Source of the DNA: Scytalidium lignicola
Lineage: Eukaryota; Ascomycota; Leotiomycetes
DNA: 64,000 bases
Assembly (NCBI GenBank): GCA_002812745.2
Contig: NCSJ02000200.1
Span: 1 to 64,000, forward strand
Direction of reading: 5' to 3'
Of this stretch, positions 45,001 through 57,495 are shown piece after piece. A program made the translations under genes and the position numbers. The notes below the pieces were generated by a model. It did no database searches, had not been told where the DNA came from, and saw only the letters and a program-made list of their open reading frames with translations. Each line of letters starts with the position of its first letter. Position 1 is the first letter of the stretch.

Positions 45001-46555
45001 TCAAGGTTAAATATAACTCTGACTGTAAAATCAAGCGTTTTAATGTTAGATTTGTAATTAAAGGCTATAAACAGTGTTATAATATTAACTATGACCAAAC
45101 TTGAGTAAGTGTAATTAAGTTTACTACTTAAAAGGCCTTATTAACTTTAGTTGTTTACTTTGACTAAGAAGTTAATCAAATGGATATAGTTACAATGTTT
45201 TTAAATGATAATATAAATATTGAAATTTATATTAAACTTCTTAAAGATATTACAATTAAAAACCTTTTAAAATTAAGTGTTAAAACTAATAGTATAAACA
45301 TTAAATATATAAGTTCAAAAACCATTGTTTTATAACTTTGAAAGTCACTTTACAACTTAAAATAAGTGTTATACTGTTAGTAACAAAAGCTTATTACAAA
45401 GTTGAAAGAGATTAAATACTCTTTGTTAATCTCTGATCTAAATGTATTTTATAATCTTAATTCAGGAATTTATATTTATACTTATGTTAATGACTTTCTG
45501 ATTATAAGCTTAAAAGGCCTTTAATTTACAGCTTTAAAGGAAAAACTACATGATCTTTTCGAAATAGTTGATATAAGACTAGTTGTATACTTTCTAAGTG
45601 TATGTATTATTTGTAATTGTCAAAACAAGACTATTTCTATAATCCAAGATGTATATATCAATAAGATTCTTGAATGCTTTAGTTATAACAATATAAAACC
45701 AGCTTAGTCTCTTATAGAAGTTAGAGTATTTACAATCTTGGTCAAAAACGAAGATACTGCTTTTACAGTTGATATTCAGTTGTATATGGAGGAAGTTAGT
45801 TTGCTAATATATCTTATGGTGTAAATAAGACTTGATCTTGCTTTTACTGCTTTTAAGCTATTACAATTTCTGCAAAATCCTTCTGTTCAGCATTTAAAGG
45901 CAGTTAAACACATTTACCAGTATCTTATTCACATGTGTAATTATAATATCATATTAAGTGAAGATCTTAACTACTATAATTATAATAATGCTGATTATAA
46001 TAAGTATATTAAAACCTGTTATTTTATTATAAGTTATGTATTCTTTCTTGTTAGAGGACTTATTTCCTAGTATTGTCAATACCTTCTTTATGTCATTTTA
46101 TCAATTACAAAGGTTGAATATTATACTTTATCAGAGGCTTCTCAAGAAGCCATTTGGCTATCAAGGCTCCTTATTAAGCTTTAAATAGTTATAACCAGTA
46201 TTAAAATTATTACAGCCTTAAATAGTGATAATCAAGGCTCTTTAACACTTGTTGAAATATTAGAATAATCAAATTGTGCTAAGTACATTGATATACACTA
46301 TCATTACATCTGTAAGAAGGTTTAATCTGGTGAAATTGAGTTAAACTACATGCTTACCTTAATTATGGTTGTTAATAGCCTTACAAAGCTATTTACAACT
46401 CAGAAACACACTGATTTCCTCAAATTGTTGAATTTACAGTCTGTCAAGCTGAATACCATGAATTAAGTCCTTACAAGGCCATCAATTTGGTGTTTTCACC
46501 ATAGGAAACTTAGATCCACTTTACACGGCCTTTATATGTTCATGGCATAAGGGCA

Positions 46556-46801
46556 TGTTGTAATATTTGGAGTTTACAGATGTCATTTCACAGTGTTCTT
46601 ACGGTTGCTTATGCTAGGGCTTACGGATAGGGTTTATGGTAGGCAACCATAGGCATTTGTAAGGTGCTTGTACAACCGTAACTGTTGACCATAACGGTTT
46701 TACGGCTGTGACTCTCGGTATATATAGAATCTGTTGTAGTTGTAGACTCCTTAAGCAATCAATACAATAGTGGTTCTGTATTCCTGCGTTTCCAGTCAAC
46801 A
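46556..46801 (+). repeat. 3' LTR of copia element
   Basis: 246 bp starting TGTTGTAATATTTGGAG and ending CCAGTCAACA. Partner of 41747-42005. Confidence 0.88.
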
Positions 46802-49800
46802 TTATTAATCTAATCCTTATCAATTACTATTAATATAAACATTAATTGTCCTTGATTATAAGTAATTCCTTTTTCATTATTCGTTAAGACTACTTGTTAT
46901 AAGCTTAATTCCTCTTTGTTTATATACTCTGGTTTTTAACTAAGAGTATTTATTTGTTTATTATTAATTCCTTTAATATGTTAAATCTTAAAATTATATT
47001 TTAACAAGGTTTTTACTTACTTGACTTATCTTGTATTTAACTCCTTGGATATTATAAAATACTTTAAATTTATATAATCTGTTAATATCTTTATTTATTC
47101 TCTTACTCTTGTTGTATATATCCTTTATTTCCTTAGTATATTCATTATTATTAATAACTCTTTATTATGAATAAGATAGTTTTGTTTAGTTAAGTTAAAC
47201 NTTTTTTAAATAGAAGGCAAGTAGCTTTTAACCTTTCTACTTGTCTTGTTAACTCAAAACTATGCTTAAAGTATAGTTTAACATGTGTATTTCAATTTGA
47301 ACAAGTCTTTTTAAGTTGAAGATTTTAAGACTTTAATCTTCTTTGAAAGCTTCTTTAATTATGTTAAATACTTCTTGTTATTCTTTTCCTCATTTATATA
47401 ATATATTCTTTTTAGTTAATTTGGTTAATAGTAATACTATTCTTGAATAGTTTCTTATAAATTTTTAATAATAGTTTGTAAAGCTTAAAAAGCTTTATAA
47501 TTCTTTAACTGTTTTGAGTTTTGTTTATTCCTTAATGGTTTTGGTTTTTTCCTTAGTTGTTCTAACCTTATTATATGTTATAATATGTCTTAAAAACTGT
47601 ACTTTCATTTTATAAAATTTATATTTCCTTAACTTATATCAAAAGCTTACTTTTATAATGCTTTAAGAATTATTTTCATATGGATTCTATGTTCTTTTAG
47701 TGTTTTTAAGAATATTAAGATATTGTCTAAATATGTTATTATAAACTTTTTCAAATATTCTTTAATAACCTTATCCACAATCCTTTGTATTATAATAAGT
47801 ATATTTTTCAATCTAAACAATATAACTAATAACTTAAATAACTTATATTTAGTCTTGATAATAACTTTTCATTTATCCTCTTCCTTTATTCTGATAAGGT
47901 TAAATGTTAATTATAAATCTAATTTTGTGAAGAACTTAACACTTTTAAGCTTGTCTTTAATAGTCTTTATTAATAACAATGGATAATAGTTCTTGATTAT
48001 TCCTTTATTCAAACCTTTATAATCCTTATAAAGCTTATCTTTTGAATTATTTGGTTTTTTTATGAACAATAGTAATACTCTTACTAAAGAGTTTAACTTC
48101 TAGTATAATCTTCTTCTTATTATTCTGTTTAGTTATTTCTTTGTTACTTTGTCTTTTACTATTGTTGTTAAATACATTAACTTAAATAGTAGTTGAAATT
48201 CTTCTTCAAGGTTAATCTTATAATCTTATAACTAGTATTCTGGTAATGTTAAGTCTTTTAGTCTTTTCTTAAACAACTTTATCCATTCTTAGTATTCTTC
48301 AAGAATATGCTCAAGATCTTCGTTTTAACTTGATTGATTTGAAATCAAATTAATTTCTATGTCCTTAATCTTAAGCTGATTGGATTCAATTATATAAATA
48401 ACTTGTAATTCTCTGACCTTTATCATCTTTGTTAATACCTCTTATAGTAAATCCTGTGGAAATTCCATAATCTCTTTTTATTAGTTGATTCTTAGATTAC
48501 TCTTTTGTATTCAAGGTATCCTTAAGATTATTTCAAAGTTCTTAATATAAGTTATATCAAATACTATCTTCTTTTGGTGATTAACCTTAATCTTCATAAT
48601 TATTAGCTTAGTTTTTACTTTAATACTTCTTATTATAAGTGAACTATTTACAGGTCTAATTAGATAACTATAATCCTTGACTTGAGTATTTATATTTAAT
48701 TTTATTCTTAACATCATGAAATTTCTTACAACTCCAGAATTTATTAATGCTTTAACCTTTTATCTAGTTATCTTGACTTTTAAAAACAATGCATTTTTGT
48801 TAAAAGTTTTAAGTTTTTAATTTTTTAATTACTCTTTCTTCTATATTGTTAATAGTTTATCCTCAACTGTTTACTGAGTCTGGTGATCTTGGTTAACTTC
48901 TTTATCACNTTTTCTTTTACTTCATTTTTCACAATTCTTAAGGTTAATTCTTAGATTTCTTTAATATTTACTTTATTAATACTTAGAATTGTTACTTTTA
49001 CCTTAGGATTTAAAAACTTGTCTAGTCCTTTTTATGCTCTTGTTTAGTAGTTTATAATAAATCTTAGTATCCTTTTAATACTTCTTATTAGTAGATTCTC
49101 TTTACTTAGAATATTGTTATTTATCTTATGCTTATATACTCAAGTCCTTATTAATAAGTTATATTTCTTCTAAATAAGTTAACTAAAAGTTTTCTTGTTT
49201 AATATCTATTAGTTAAATCTTAACAAATGTTCTTATTTACTAATTTTAAGTAATTTTAACATTACTTCTTATAATTATAATCTACTTTAAGTAAGTATAA
49301 TAGTTTTACAACTTCTTTTGATAATTAATATTAAGTTATCTTAATTATAATATAATTTGTTAGTTGTTTTAGTTTTCTACTAGAAAACCTTATTATTACT
49401 TCCTTTTAAGAGGTGTATAATTCTTTAATATCTTAAATACTTAGTTTTGATTATGTAATATACTCTTAGTTGAAGTTATTCTTTGACATTAAGTAGTTCT
49501 TTAATAATATCTCCTTTTAAACATATTCTAAGATTCTTAAAAATCCTTATATTAAGTATGTTAATTTAAGTTTCTTTATAATTTAATAACAATGACTTTT
49601 ACTTAAGAATACTCATAATACTTATACTTATAATTATTATTTGTTTTCCTTTGTCTTTATAGTTATTAGTAAAATGCTTAAGAAGTTTACACTTGAAATA
49701 TAACTTCTTTTCCTTTTAGTCTTTTAGTTTCTTAAAGTTAATTCTAAATGAATTCCCTTTTCNTTTTAAGCTTTTGATTCTTGCCNTTTTTAAAGCTTTC

Positions 49801-51060
49801 CTTTTCTAACTATGTCAAAGTCTATAAGATCTCCTTGTAATTATAATTTCTTTGTTTAATTATTATTTTTACTTATAAAATAAGATAATCCCTTTTTGTT
49901 TAGTTTCTTCTTATATAGTTGATTTCTAATCTTAATACATTGATTAATCAAGGTTTTTAAGTCTAAGACTAATGTTCTTTAATATAGCTTATTGTATATC
50001 TTATCCTTTAGTTCTTTCTTATACTATATAATAAGAGCTTTTTTATTCTAGTTTATTCTAACTGAATATTGTCTGAATAAGGTAATATAATCATTGATAA
50101 TTCTTGTTTACTTAAAATAATAAAGATATTGTTTAGTATTTCTCTTCTTGTTTATGTCTTTGAACAACTTGTTAAGTTCTTTTATATATTTGTTATAATT
50201 ATTAAAGAGTTTTTAAGTTTCCTCGTTAGTTAGATTTCTTGTATAACTGAAGTAATCATTTAAGAATGGTTGAAATTAATTTATTATAATTCTTTTAAGG
50301 TATAATGCTGTTTATAATATCCTTTGTATATTGTTTATAAATGCTTGCTTATTTAATACTAGATATGTTTTTGTTTATATTAAATATGCTTTAAACTTGT
50401 TCTTATCTTTATAAAAGAAGTCTGGTTTAACTATTCTCACCTCTTCTTTTGATAGTCTTTTAATATTGTTTATAGTAATTGTTAATAGTTTAAGTAGTAG
50501 AGTTAGTAGTCTTAGTAAAGGAGTTTTTAAAGGTTCTTTAACTATTAATCTAGTTAGTAATCTTACTTATGTTAAGTTTATAACTTTGTCCTTTGAGTTA
50601 ACTTTTTTTACTTAAGCTTTTACTTATTAAACTTTCTTCAGAACTTTCTTCAGAGCTTTCTTCTAAGCTAATCATTATATCTTTGTCTAATACTTGTTCA
50701 AGTCTAATACAACTTGCTTTTATATAATAATGTTCAAAATGTTATAAGATGTCCTATAGTATAATTATATAAAGTAAGTCTGATTACTCTTATAAGGTTT
50801 ATGTAAAGGTAAGCTGTTAAGGTTATAATAAATAAGTATATATAGTAGAGTTATAATTTAAGTTGAACACAAGGTTCTTAATTAAAGCTTAAGGAATATG
50901 TTCTTATATAAACAAATAAGTACTTTAACTGTATAAACTAGTATAAACTTATATAACTATATATCCTTATCTGCTTTTATATACTAAAGCTTGTTATATG
51001 ACTTAATACCTTGTTGGTTATAAACACTTTATAAGTTGTCCTCTAGTACTTATCAAGTTG
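46802..51060 (-). mobile_element. Ty3/gypsy-like retrotransposon relic, minus strand
   Basis: Reading leftward near 48075-47815, the translation gives YKDYKGLNKGIIKNYYPLLL, then KLKSVKFFTKLDL, then FNLIRIKEEDK, matching the gypsy reverse-transcriptase series VDYRGLN-KNRYPLP-FTKLDLR-QIRI with stops and A/T drift. The upstream part (49000-50700) is too decayed to name but fits gag/protease by position. No LTRs could be delimited. The copia element lies immediately to its left, and another copia fragment to its right. Confidence 0.65.
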
Positions 51061-51600
51061 TGACGATAAGAACTATAATACTTAAGTAAGTATAATTAAG
51101 TTTATTACTTAGAAAGCTTTATTAACTTTAATTGCTTACTTTGACTAAGAAGTTAACTAAATGAACATAATTATAATGTTCTTAAATAATAATATAAATA
51201 CTGAAATCTATATTAAACTTCTTGAAAATATTATAATTNAAAGACCTTTTAAAATTNAAGTGTTAAAACTAATAATATAAACATCAAATATATAATTTTA
51301 AAAACTATTGTTTTATAACTTTAAAAGTTATTTTACAGTTTGAAATAAGTATTATACTATTAATAGTAAAAGCTTATTACAAAGTTAAAAGAGATTAGAT
51401 ACTCTTTGTTAATCTTTAATCCAAGTGTATTTTATAATCCTAATTCAAGAATTTATATTTACACTTATGTTAATGACTTTCTGATTATAAACTTAAAAGG
51501 CCTTTAATTTACAACCTTGAAGGAGAAATTATATAATCTCTTTAAAATAGTTAATATAAGATTAACTATATATTTTCTAAGTGTATAATATTGTTTAATA
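51061..51600 (+). mobile_element. Second copia reverse-transcriptase fragment
   Basis: 51079-51600 closely repeats 45097-45600 of the LTR-bounded copia element on the same strand (for example GTATAATTAAGTTTA and the run encoding ALLTLIAYFD). Differences are mostly transitions. It is truncated on both sides, with two Ns. A partial copy rather than an independent element. Confidence 0.8.
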
Positions 51601-53084
51601 TGGTTAATTAAGTTGTAAGCTTTTATTAGAACTACTTTTAAGGTTGTTCTTATAATTATAGTATTTTATTAGAATTCTTCATTGATGAAGTTCTTTTTTA
51701 ATATCAATTATAATCTAATCTGAAGGTCTTAAGTAAGTGTTAATCTAATAAGCTTGTAAAGTATTTTAAGTATACTTTACATTAATATTCTAAAGTTATT
51801 TATTAACTTAGTAATATGTTCTTTTGTTAATAATATAAAGTATAAGTTTATTGTTAATATAAAAGATGTTAATAATAATAAAGTAGTTGAAGTTAATGTT
51901 ATTTTATAAGTTGAATTTGAATCTTCTTAATAACTTCTTATATTGTTAGTAATAAGTATAGAATTTAATAAGATATTCTAATGTATCTTTATTAATATTA
52001 TAACTTGTATAATTTAATATACATTATAATCTAACTATTGACAAGTAATCAAAATATTAATATAAACATTATAATTTTATGTTAGTCAAGAAACAAGGGT
52101 TTTCCTTTAATAAATCAAAAACAAGAATATGTAAAGATATATCTTAAATTAAAAAGTTATAACCAAATCATTGTATAACTAGAACATTTCCTTATAAGAT
52201 AATAAGTAAGTTTGTAAAGTTGTTAAAATACATATTTAATTAATCTATATTTGTTAAGTATAACAAAAAGGGAATAGTTAATTCAATTATATAAAATTTA
52301 ATTTGCTTAATTAGTATATTCATTAGTATAAAACTTATTGAAGTTATACTCTTAATTCTGAATTATACTGTTATTATACCTTTAGTTGTAGTATTCAATA
52401 TTATAGTTTAGTTTATTTATTATAAAACTTTGAATTAACTATAACTAGTTGTAAAATACTTTATAACTCTTGTATTAATCAAGATTCTATGAAATTATCT
52501 TGAATTATACTTTACTAAGCTTTTCACATTATATACTTCTGTTATAATTATTGTAAAGGTTTTTAAGTTAAGTTCTTAAGGGTAATTCTCAATTGTTAAC
52601 ATCTTGATAATTAATTAGTAGAAGAAAATGTTATTAACTAGTTTTATAATAATTAGTATAGTTAATTCTACTAAGAAATTTCTATATAAGGTAAAGAACA
52701 TAATTATAGTAAAGAATATAGTTTTAAGCTGGTTAAGTTCTTTACAGTTTATTTTTAAGTCATTATCAATGAATAAAGTCTTAAAAGTAAGGTTTAGTTT
52801 CTCTTCAAAGTTACTTCCTTTATAATTAACAATGTATTGTTTAAACTATTCATTGAAACATTATTTAAAGCTATAAACGTTAAAGTTAAATTTACTTATA
52901 TTTCTAGCTTTAAAATATACTTTCTTTGCATCTTACTCTTCTTATAAGTGTTTTTATAATTAACATCCTTCTCTTTTGTATATAAAGTATCTTCTTTATA
53001 TTTAAAAGTATAAAGTAATATACTTAAAGCTTTGTGAATTAAATTATTAGTTTACTTTATAATTAATATAATAACAACTGTTAA
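51601..53084 (-). mobile_element. Retroelement fragment homologous to 3.76-4.39 kb
   Basis: The complement of about 52510-51880 matches 3760-4390 along its whole length, including TTAAATATGTATTT followed by ACAACTTTACAAACTTACT, TTATTAAAGGAAAACCCTT (in one copy TTCATTAAAGG) and ACTACTTTATTATT. Both copies are A/T-shifted and non-coding. Together they show one family present at both ends of the window in opposite orientation. Confidence 0.75.
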
Positions 53085-53300
53085 GAACTTGAAGGCGGAT
53101 CCTCAGAGCCGCACCGTAATAGCGGAGGAGATCTGCTTAGTCATCCCTACAGTAGCGAAGTCACGTGCTTACTTGTACATTAACATTGCCAAGGGGAGAA
53201 GAGCTCTTCAAGAATTAGTCTGTACAATACACACACCCTATCCTCCCGCACCCCAACATCGGTTTGCTGTCTAGGACTAACCGTCCATAATCCCTAACAA
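53085..53300 (+). other. Isolated normal-GC island in AT-rich block
   Basis: About 215 bp of mixed composition, bounded sharply on both sides by AT-rich DNA. It contains a 60-residue open frame (53089-53274; includes VIPTVAKSRAYLYINIAKG) with no recognised similarity. It may be part of a gene or element captured between retroelements, or a stretch spared from RIP because it is single-copy. Confidence 0.5.
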
Positions 53301-54307
53301 CAACAGTTTGTAAAGTAGGTTTTACTATAATGTTCTTGTTCTTTTTGCTTTTTGTATAATATAATAAACAAGTAGAGTTTGTTGATAAGTTGTCTTAAGT
53401 CTCTTGGTAAGTCTGAAATAGTATATTTACATGTTAAAGATCCTTAATAAGTAGTAATCAACTTCTTATAAAGAATATTAATTGTCTTGTAAGCTGGTTA
53501 AAGGTTATATTAAAGCTTTTAAAGCTTGTTGATAAGTAATTATATATTCTTAAGTATTGTTTTCCTAGAGTTTATAATTATAATCAAGGTTAACATTATA
53601 CTTTCTTATTTAGTATAAATTTGATAATAGTATATAAGTCTTTTGTAGAAGTTGTATAAGTAAGCATATACTTCTTTAAATATATGTTTAATAAGGTTAT
53701 TAATAATAAAATAGCCTTTTGCTAGCTTTGTTAACATGGTAAGGAATACTTTGATATAGAATTTCTCTGGTAATTTTACTTATTTGTAATAACTCTTGAA
53801 GATTATTAATTTGTATTTGAAGTTATTAATTGTTCTATTGTACTTTTAGTCTTTTATGTATATCTTGATGATATTAAAAACTTATTTTATATATATAAGC
53901 TAAGTTGAAAGTAATAGTAATAGGCTAAGCTTATGATAAGAGTTATAATCTTGTTATAACTTGTAAAACTATTAATAATTATTCTAAGAGGTTATAAAAG
54001 TTAAAAAAAGTACTTAATTCTTAGCTTGTATACATTAAACTAAGAACCTTAAAGCTGATTTAAGCATTTGTAAAGTAAGTAGTTATAAGAAGTATAATAA
54101 TTACAAAGGTAATAAATCCTTTTTAAAGGTCTTAAGAAGTATATTAAAGGTTTTCTTTACTTTATAAGTATTGTTCTTCTTCTTATATGATGTTTATAAG
54201 AATCTAAGTGATTATAATGCTCTTAGTATTATATATTATATGTATATTATTATAATAAAGGTAATTTTATAAGCTTTGTATCTCTTTTTAAGTAATAACC
54301 TTAAAAG
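53301..54307. other. AT-rich retroelement-like filler
   Basis: No reading frame or repeat border recognised. Composition and decay match neighbouring retroelement fragments. Confidence 0.4.
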
Positions 54308-54310
54308 TAA

Positions 54311-54745
54311 GGGATACTTAAATCCACTTGGCACTTACCTAAATCCACTTGAAATCGCCGGCATCGGCTGTCGCACAGACCACTTGCTCGCCAAATACAC
54401 TAAAATGTACTGTAATTATAGCGATGATTAGGCTTTAATAGCCTATAGCTATACTGACTTTTAGGCTCTTAACAGCCTACAACACACTATATTTTAGTAT
54501 GCATTCAATTATCATTTAATTCGGTTAAAATCTCATCTAGAATAATTTAACATAAAATAAATATACTATAATTCAATAATAATTAAAATGCTTTATGACC
54601 TTGTAAATTACTTCATATTATCATATATAAAATATATGCGTGGCCTGAAAATTGTGTTTAATAAGCGTATTGTTGCCTGAACAGCAGCCGATGCCGGCGA
54701 TTTCAAGTGGATTTAGGTAAGTGCCAAGTGGATTTAAGTATCCCC
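54311..54745. mobile_element. Non-autonomous MULE-related MITE
   Basis: Perfect 60-bp terminal inverted repeats, 54311-54370 and about 54685-54744, starting GGGATACTTAAATCCACTTG and ending CGCCGGCATCGGCTG. Each contains CTTAAATCCACTTG / CCTAAATCCACTTG in direct order. TAA flanks both ends, and nine flanking bases match 7 of 9. The 315-bp centre is AT-rich and non-coding. The termini resemble those of the 2.7-kb element at 4393-7077 (same length, same internal repeat, shared GCATCGGCTG), so that family, or a close relative, probably moved it. Confidence 0.88.
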
Positions 54746-55101
54746 TAAATTTAAGCTAATGAAAGAGACAGGTCCACTAACGCTACTGCAGGTTGAATTT
54801 GTGTCTTGAGTCTTGCTCTGTGGTTTGGTCATGCTGGTCACCTTTGCCCATATTGCTTAGTGTTCGAAGGGAAGAAAATACAAAATCAAAGCTAGGAGGC
54901 AATATGTTATAGCTATTATTCAACTTAATTTTGGGGTATAAGCAATGTGCGTATGCTTCTCAGAAGGAACTTGTTACGAAAGTTGTGAAAACAATGGGGG
55001 GTTACAGTTCATCGGGAGTTGAACTTCACCGAGGGGTATGAAAAAACTTTTTGCAAGGTTCAGCAAGGGTCTAGAATTAATCTGAGCATATACTAATAGT
55101 A
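54746..55101. other. Short unique spacer
   Basis: Normal composition, no gene or repeat recognised. Lies between two transposons. Confidence 0.5.
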
Positions 55102-57484
55102 ATCGTCGGGCCTCAGGCACGCGCATTGCCCGACTTTTAGTCGTATTCGCTCCTAGTCGGTGGAAGCAAAGTGTGGTCGAAAAGCAAAGTGTGGTCGTGT
55201 ATTTTTTTTCTGTGGTAAACCCATATAAATTGAATACTAATTACCATAACTTGACATATCCGCTCTCATCCAGCTCCTCTGAATCTAATGAATCACCTGA
55301 ATCATTGAAATTGCTCGAATTGTACTCAATTTCTCCTTCCAAATCTAGGCGTATATAACTCTCCATTGAGGCATCGCTTACCCCTCCTTCCTCCACTACC
55401 TCCTCCTGCTGTAGTTCCTCTGGTGGCTCCGGCTTTGCAAAGTTTGTTCTAATTAGCTGTTGAATAGGCATTTGAGGTGGCCTGTAGAATGGAATATCTG
55501 CTAAATCAGTTGGAGATGTAATTGAAGGTTTTTGATCAATTGGCTCCTTGCCAAGTTCAATGAAGAATGGTGGAGTATACTCCTTATACAACTCAAGAAC
55601 CCCTATTACACTATGAGGAAACTGTTTGATTACCTTCTTTCTAAGTGCCTCCTTTTTATACTATGCTATCCATACAACCTTTTGATCTTTTCTCTTCTTA
55701 TTAGCTATTTGACAGAGTATTCTAACTTCCTTATTAGTTGCTTTTTGTACTTCTTTGTACTTTTTCTCTTGTTTCATACTCAGCGCTTGTTTATCTGTTA
55801 ACTCTCCTCCTTTTTGAAGTCCTTTTTCTATTGAATGGCTTTTTTACTACAAGATCTTGTATCTATCAATATACTATATCTTGTTCAAGCTTAATAAGCT
55901 TACTTTCATCTAATATTGACTTAGAACTATAAGTAAAGCAATCAAATTTATATTGAGATAAAGAGCTTAATAAATCTATAATCTTTGGTTTTAGCTTTCT
56001 AAGCTAGTATTAAACTTGTTAAATAATTGTAAGAATCCTTAGTATAAGTAATTCAAATTCTTTGACTATTGTTTTAAGCTTATCTTTAACATATTTCTTC
56101 ATGAGGGTAAAGGTTACTTTCTTGTTAACAGGCTATATGCTAGCCTTTTTGAAAGTATTCTGAATAATACTTTTCTTAAAGGTTTACTTATGAATCTCTG
56201 GTAAATTACAAAAGAAAGAAGTTATAGTATATTCAAAATCAAGTAATTTAGTAGTACTTTGTATAACCTTATTATGTTAGTACTTGTATAGCTAAAATAC
56301 TCTTATATCAAGAGGTTGTATATAATATGTTAAATAAGCAGGAAATGTAAATAGTATTATATTATTTTCGCAAGTTAATAAGGTGAAATCAAGATTTATA
56401 TGATTAGTTTGATTGTTTATTAATAATAGCTTATATAGTTAATCAAGGCTTGTATTAATATGTTGAATAAAATGTTCTAAGAATTATAAACTAATATCAT
56501 TAGTTGTATATCCATTCTCTGATAAATAAACTACTTTTGAATGTTTTAATTAGTCTTTATACTATAATACCATATGATATTTGCCTTGAACAATAGCTAT
56601 AAGTAGTATAAAGGCAATTCCATTAACATAGATAATCTTAATCATAATTACAAATCAATAATTTTCAAGGCTTAAAGAATAGAGTTAATACAGTATTAAC
56701 CTTGAATATAATAATAGTTATAATGACAAGTATATTCTTACTTTAGTCAATTCAATTAGAACTAATATCTTTATACCTTTAGGACAATTAATATAAAAAC
56801 CTGATTTGTTGAAATTGTATAAATTGTGCTTATAGATATTATACTTTTTCAAGGTTGTTTTGTAACAATTGAACTAATTATTAACCTTTTCCAGATCTTG
56901 AGTAGTAATGCATTTTTGAGTAATAAGTTTAGTCTTAATTTTGTAGAGTAAAGGTTAACCTTTCCACCATTTGCAAAACCAAGCTAAAGAAGGTAAAGAC
57001 TGTTTATGTTGTTTCTGAAGGTAGCAAATAGTTCTAAATATGATTTCCTTGGTAAGAAGCTGACTATTCTGAAGATATAACTTGATAAATCTATGTATAA
57101 CTTGTTCTTGACTAGTAGTTAATATTTTGTTGTAATTATCTTATTATAAGTTAAGTTTGAAACCCTTTCGAATTGCCATATTCAGTGTTGATTTATTGAG
57201 TCTAAATAACTTAGTTGCCACTGATTAGCTCTTTGTAGGATTCTTAGCCAGCCAGTTTTTTGCCTGAATAATACGTTCNTTTTTTTGGAGTTGACATGGT
57301 AACAGAATCAAAGGATATATTTAAAAAATAGAAGGTTAATGGTAGCCAGTATTCAATTTGTGTGGGTTTACCACAGAAAAAAAATACGTGACCACACTTT
57401 GCCTTTCGACCATACTTTGCTTCTACCGACTAGGAGCGAATGCGACTAAAAGTCGGGCAATGCGCGTGCCTGAGGCCCGACGAT
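55102..57484 (-). mobile_element. Fot1/pogo-type transposon with long inverted repeats
   Basis: Inverted repeats of about 135 bp start ATCGTCGGGCCTCAGGCACG and are flanked by TA on both sides (55100-55101, 57485-57486). Every mismatch I find between the arms is a transition, a RIP hallmark. Each arm contains AAGCAAAGTGTGGTCG, or a one-change copy, twice. Minus-strand transposase: start MSTPKK at about 57296 followed, once the N at 57279 is dropped, by ERIIQAKNWLAKNPTKS and, after a stop, SVATKLFRLNKSTL (the pogo psq-type helix-turn-helix). The C-terminal part is at 55591-55241. Stops break the middle. Confidence 0.88.
55241..55591 (-). pseudogene. C-terminal fragment of Fot1/pogo transposase
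   Basis: 116 open residues, rich in proline and acidic residues (TPPFFIELGKEPIDQKPS, then PPEELQQEEVVEEGG). Typical of the region after the DDE domain in Fot1-type transposases. Ends next to the left inverted repeat of the element; the DDE part upstream is interrupted by stops. Confidence 0.6.
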
Positions 57485-57495
57485 TATATTGTAAT

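Larger units (their letters stand above)
41747..46801 (+). mobile_element. RIP-decayed Ty1/copia retrotransposon with both LTRs
   Basis: Two direct long terminal repeats, 41747-42005 and 46556-46801, both start TGTTG and end CAACA. Flanks are TTATA on the left and TTATT on the right, a near-perfect 5-bp duplication. Internal translation shows copia order: gag-like region, then reverse transcriptase (FKVKYNSDCKIKRFNVRFVI around 45000-45060 and QMDIVTMFLN near 45178), then RNase H (VEYYTLSEASQEAIWLSRLL at about 46109). Stops are frequent and codons have shifted to A/T. A purine-rich CATAAGGGCA precedes the 3' LTR. No protein is intact. Confidence 0.88.
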
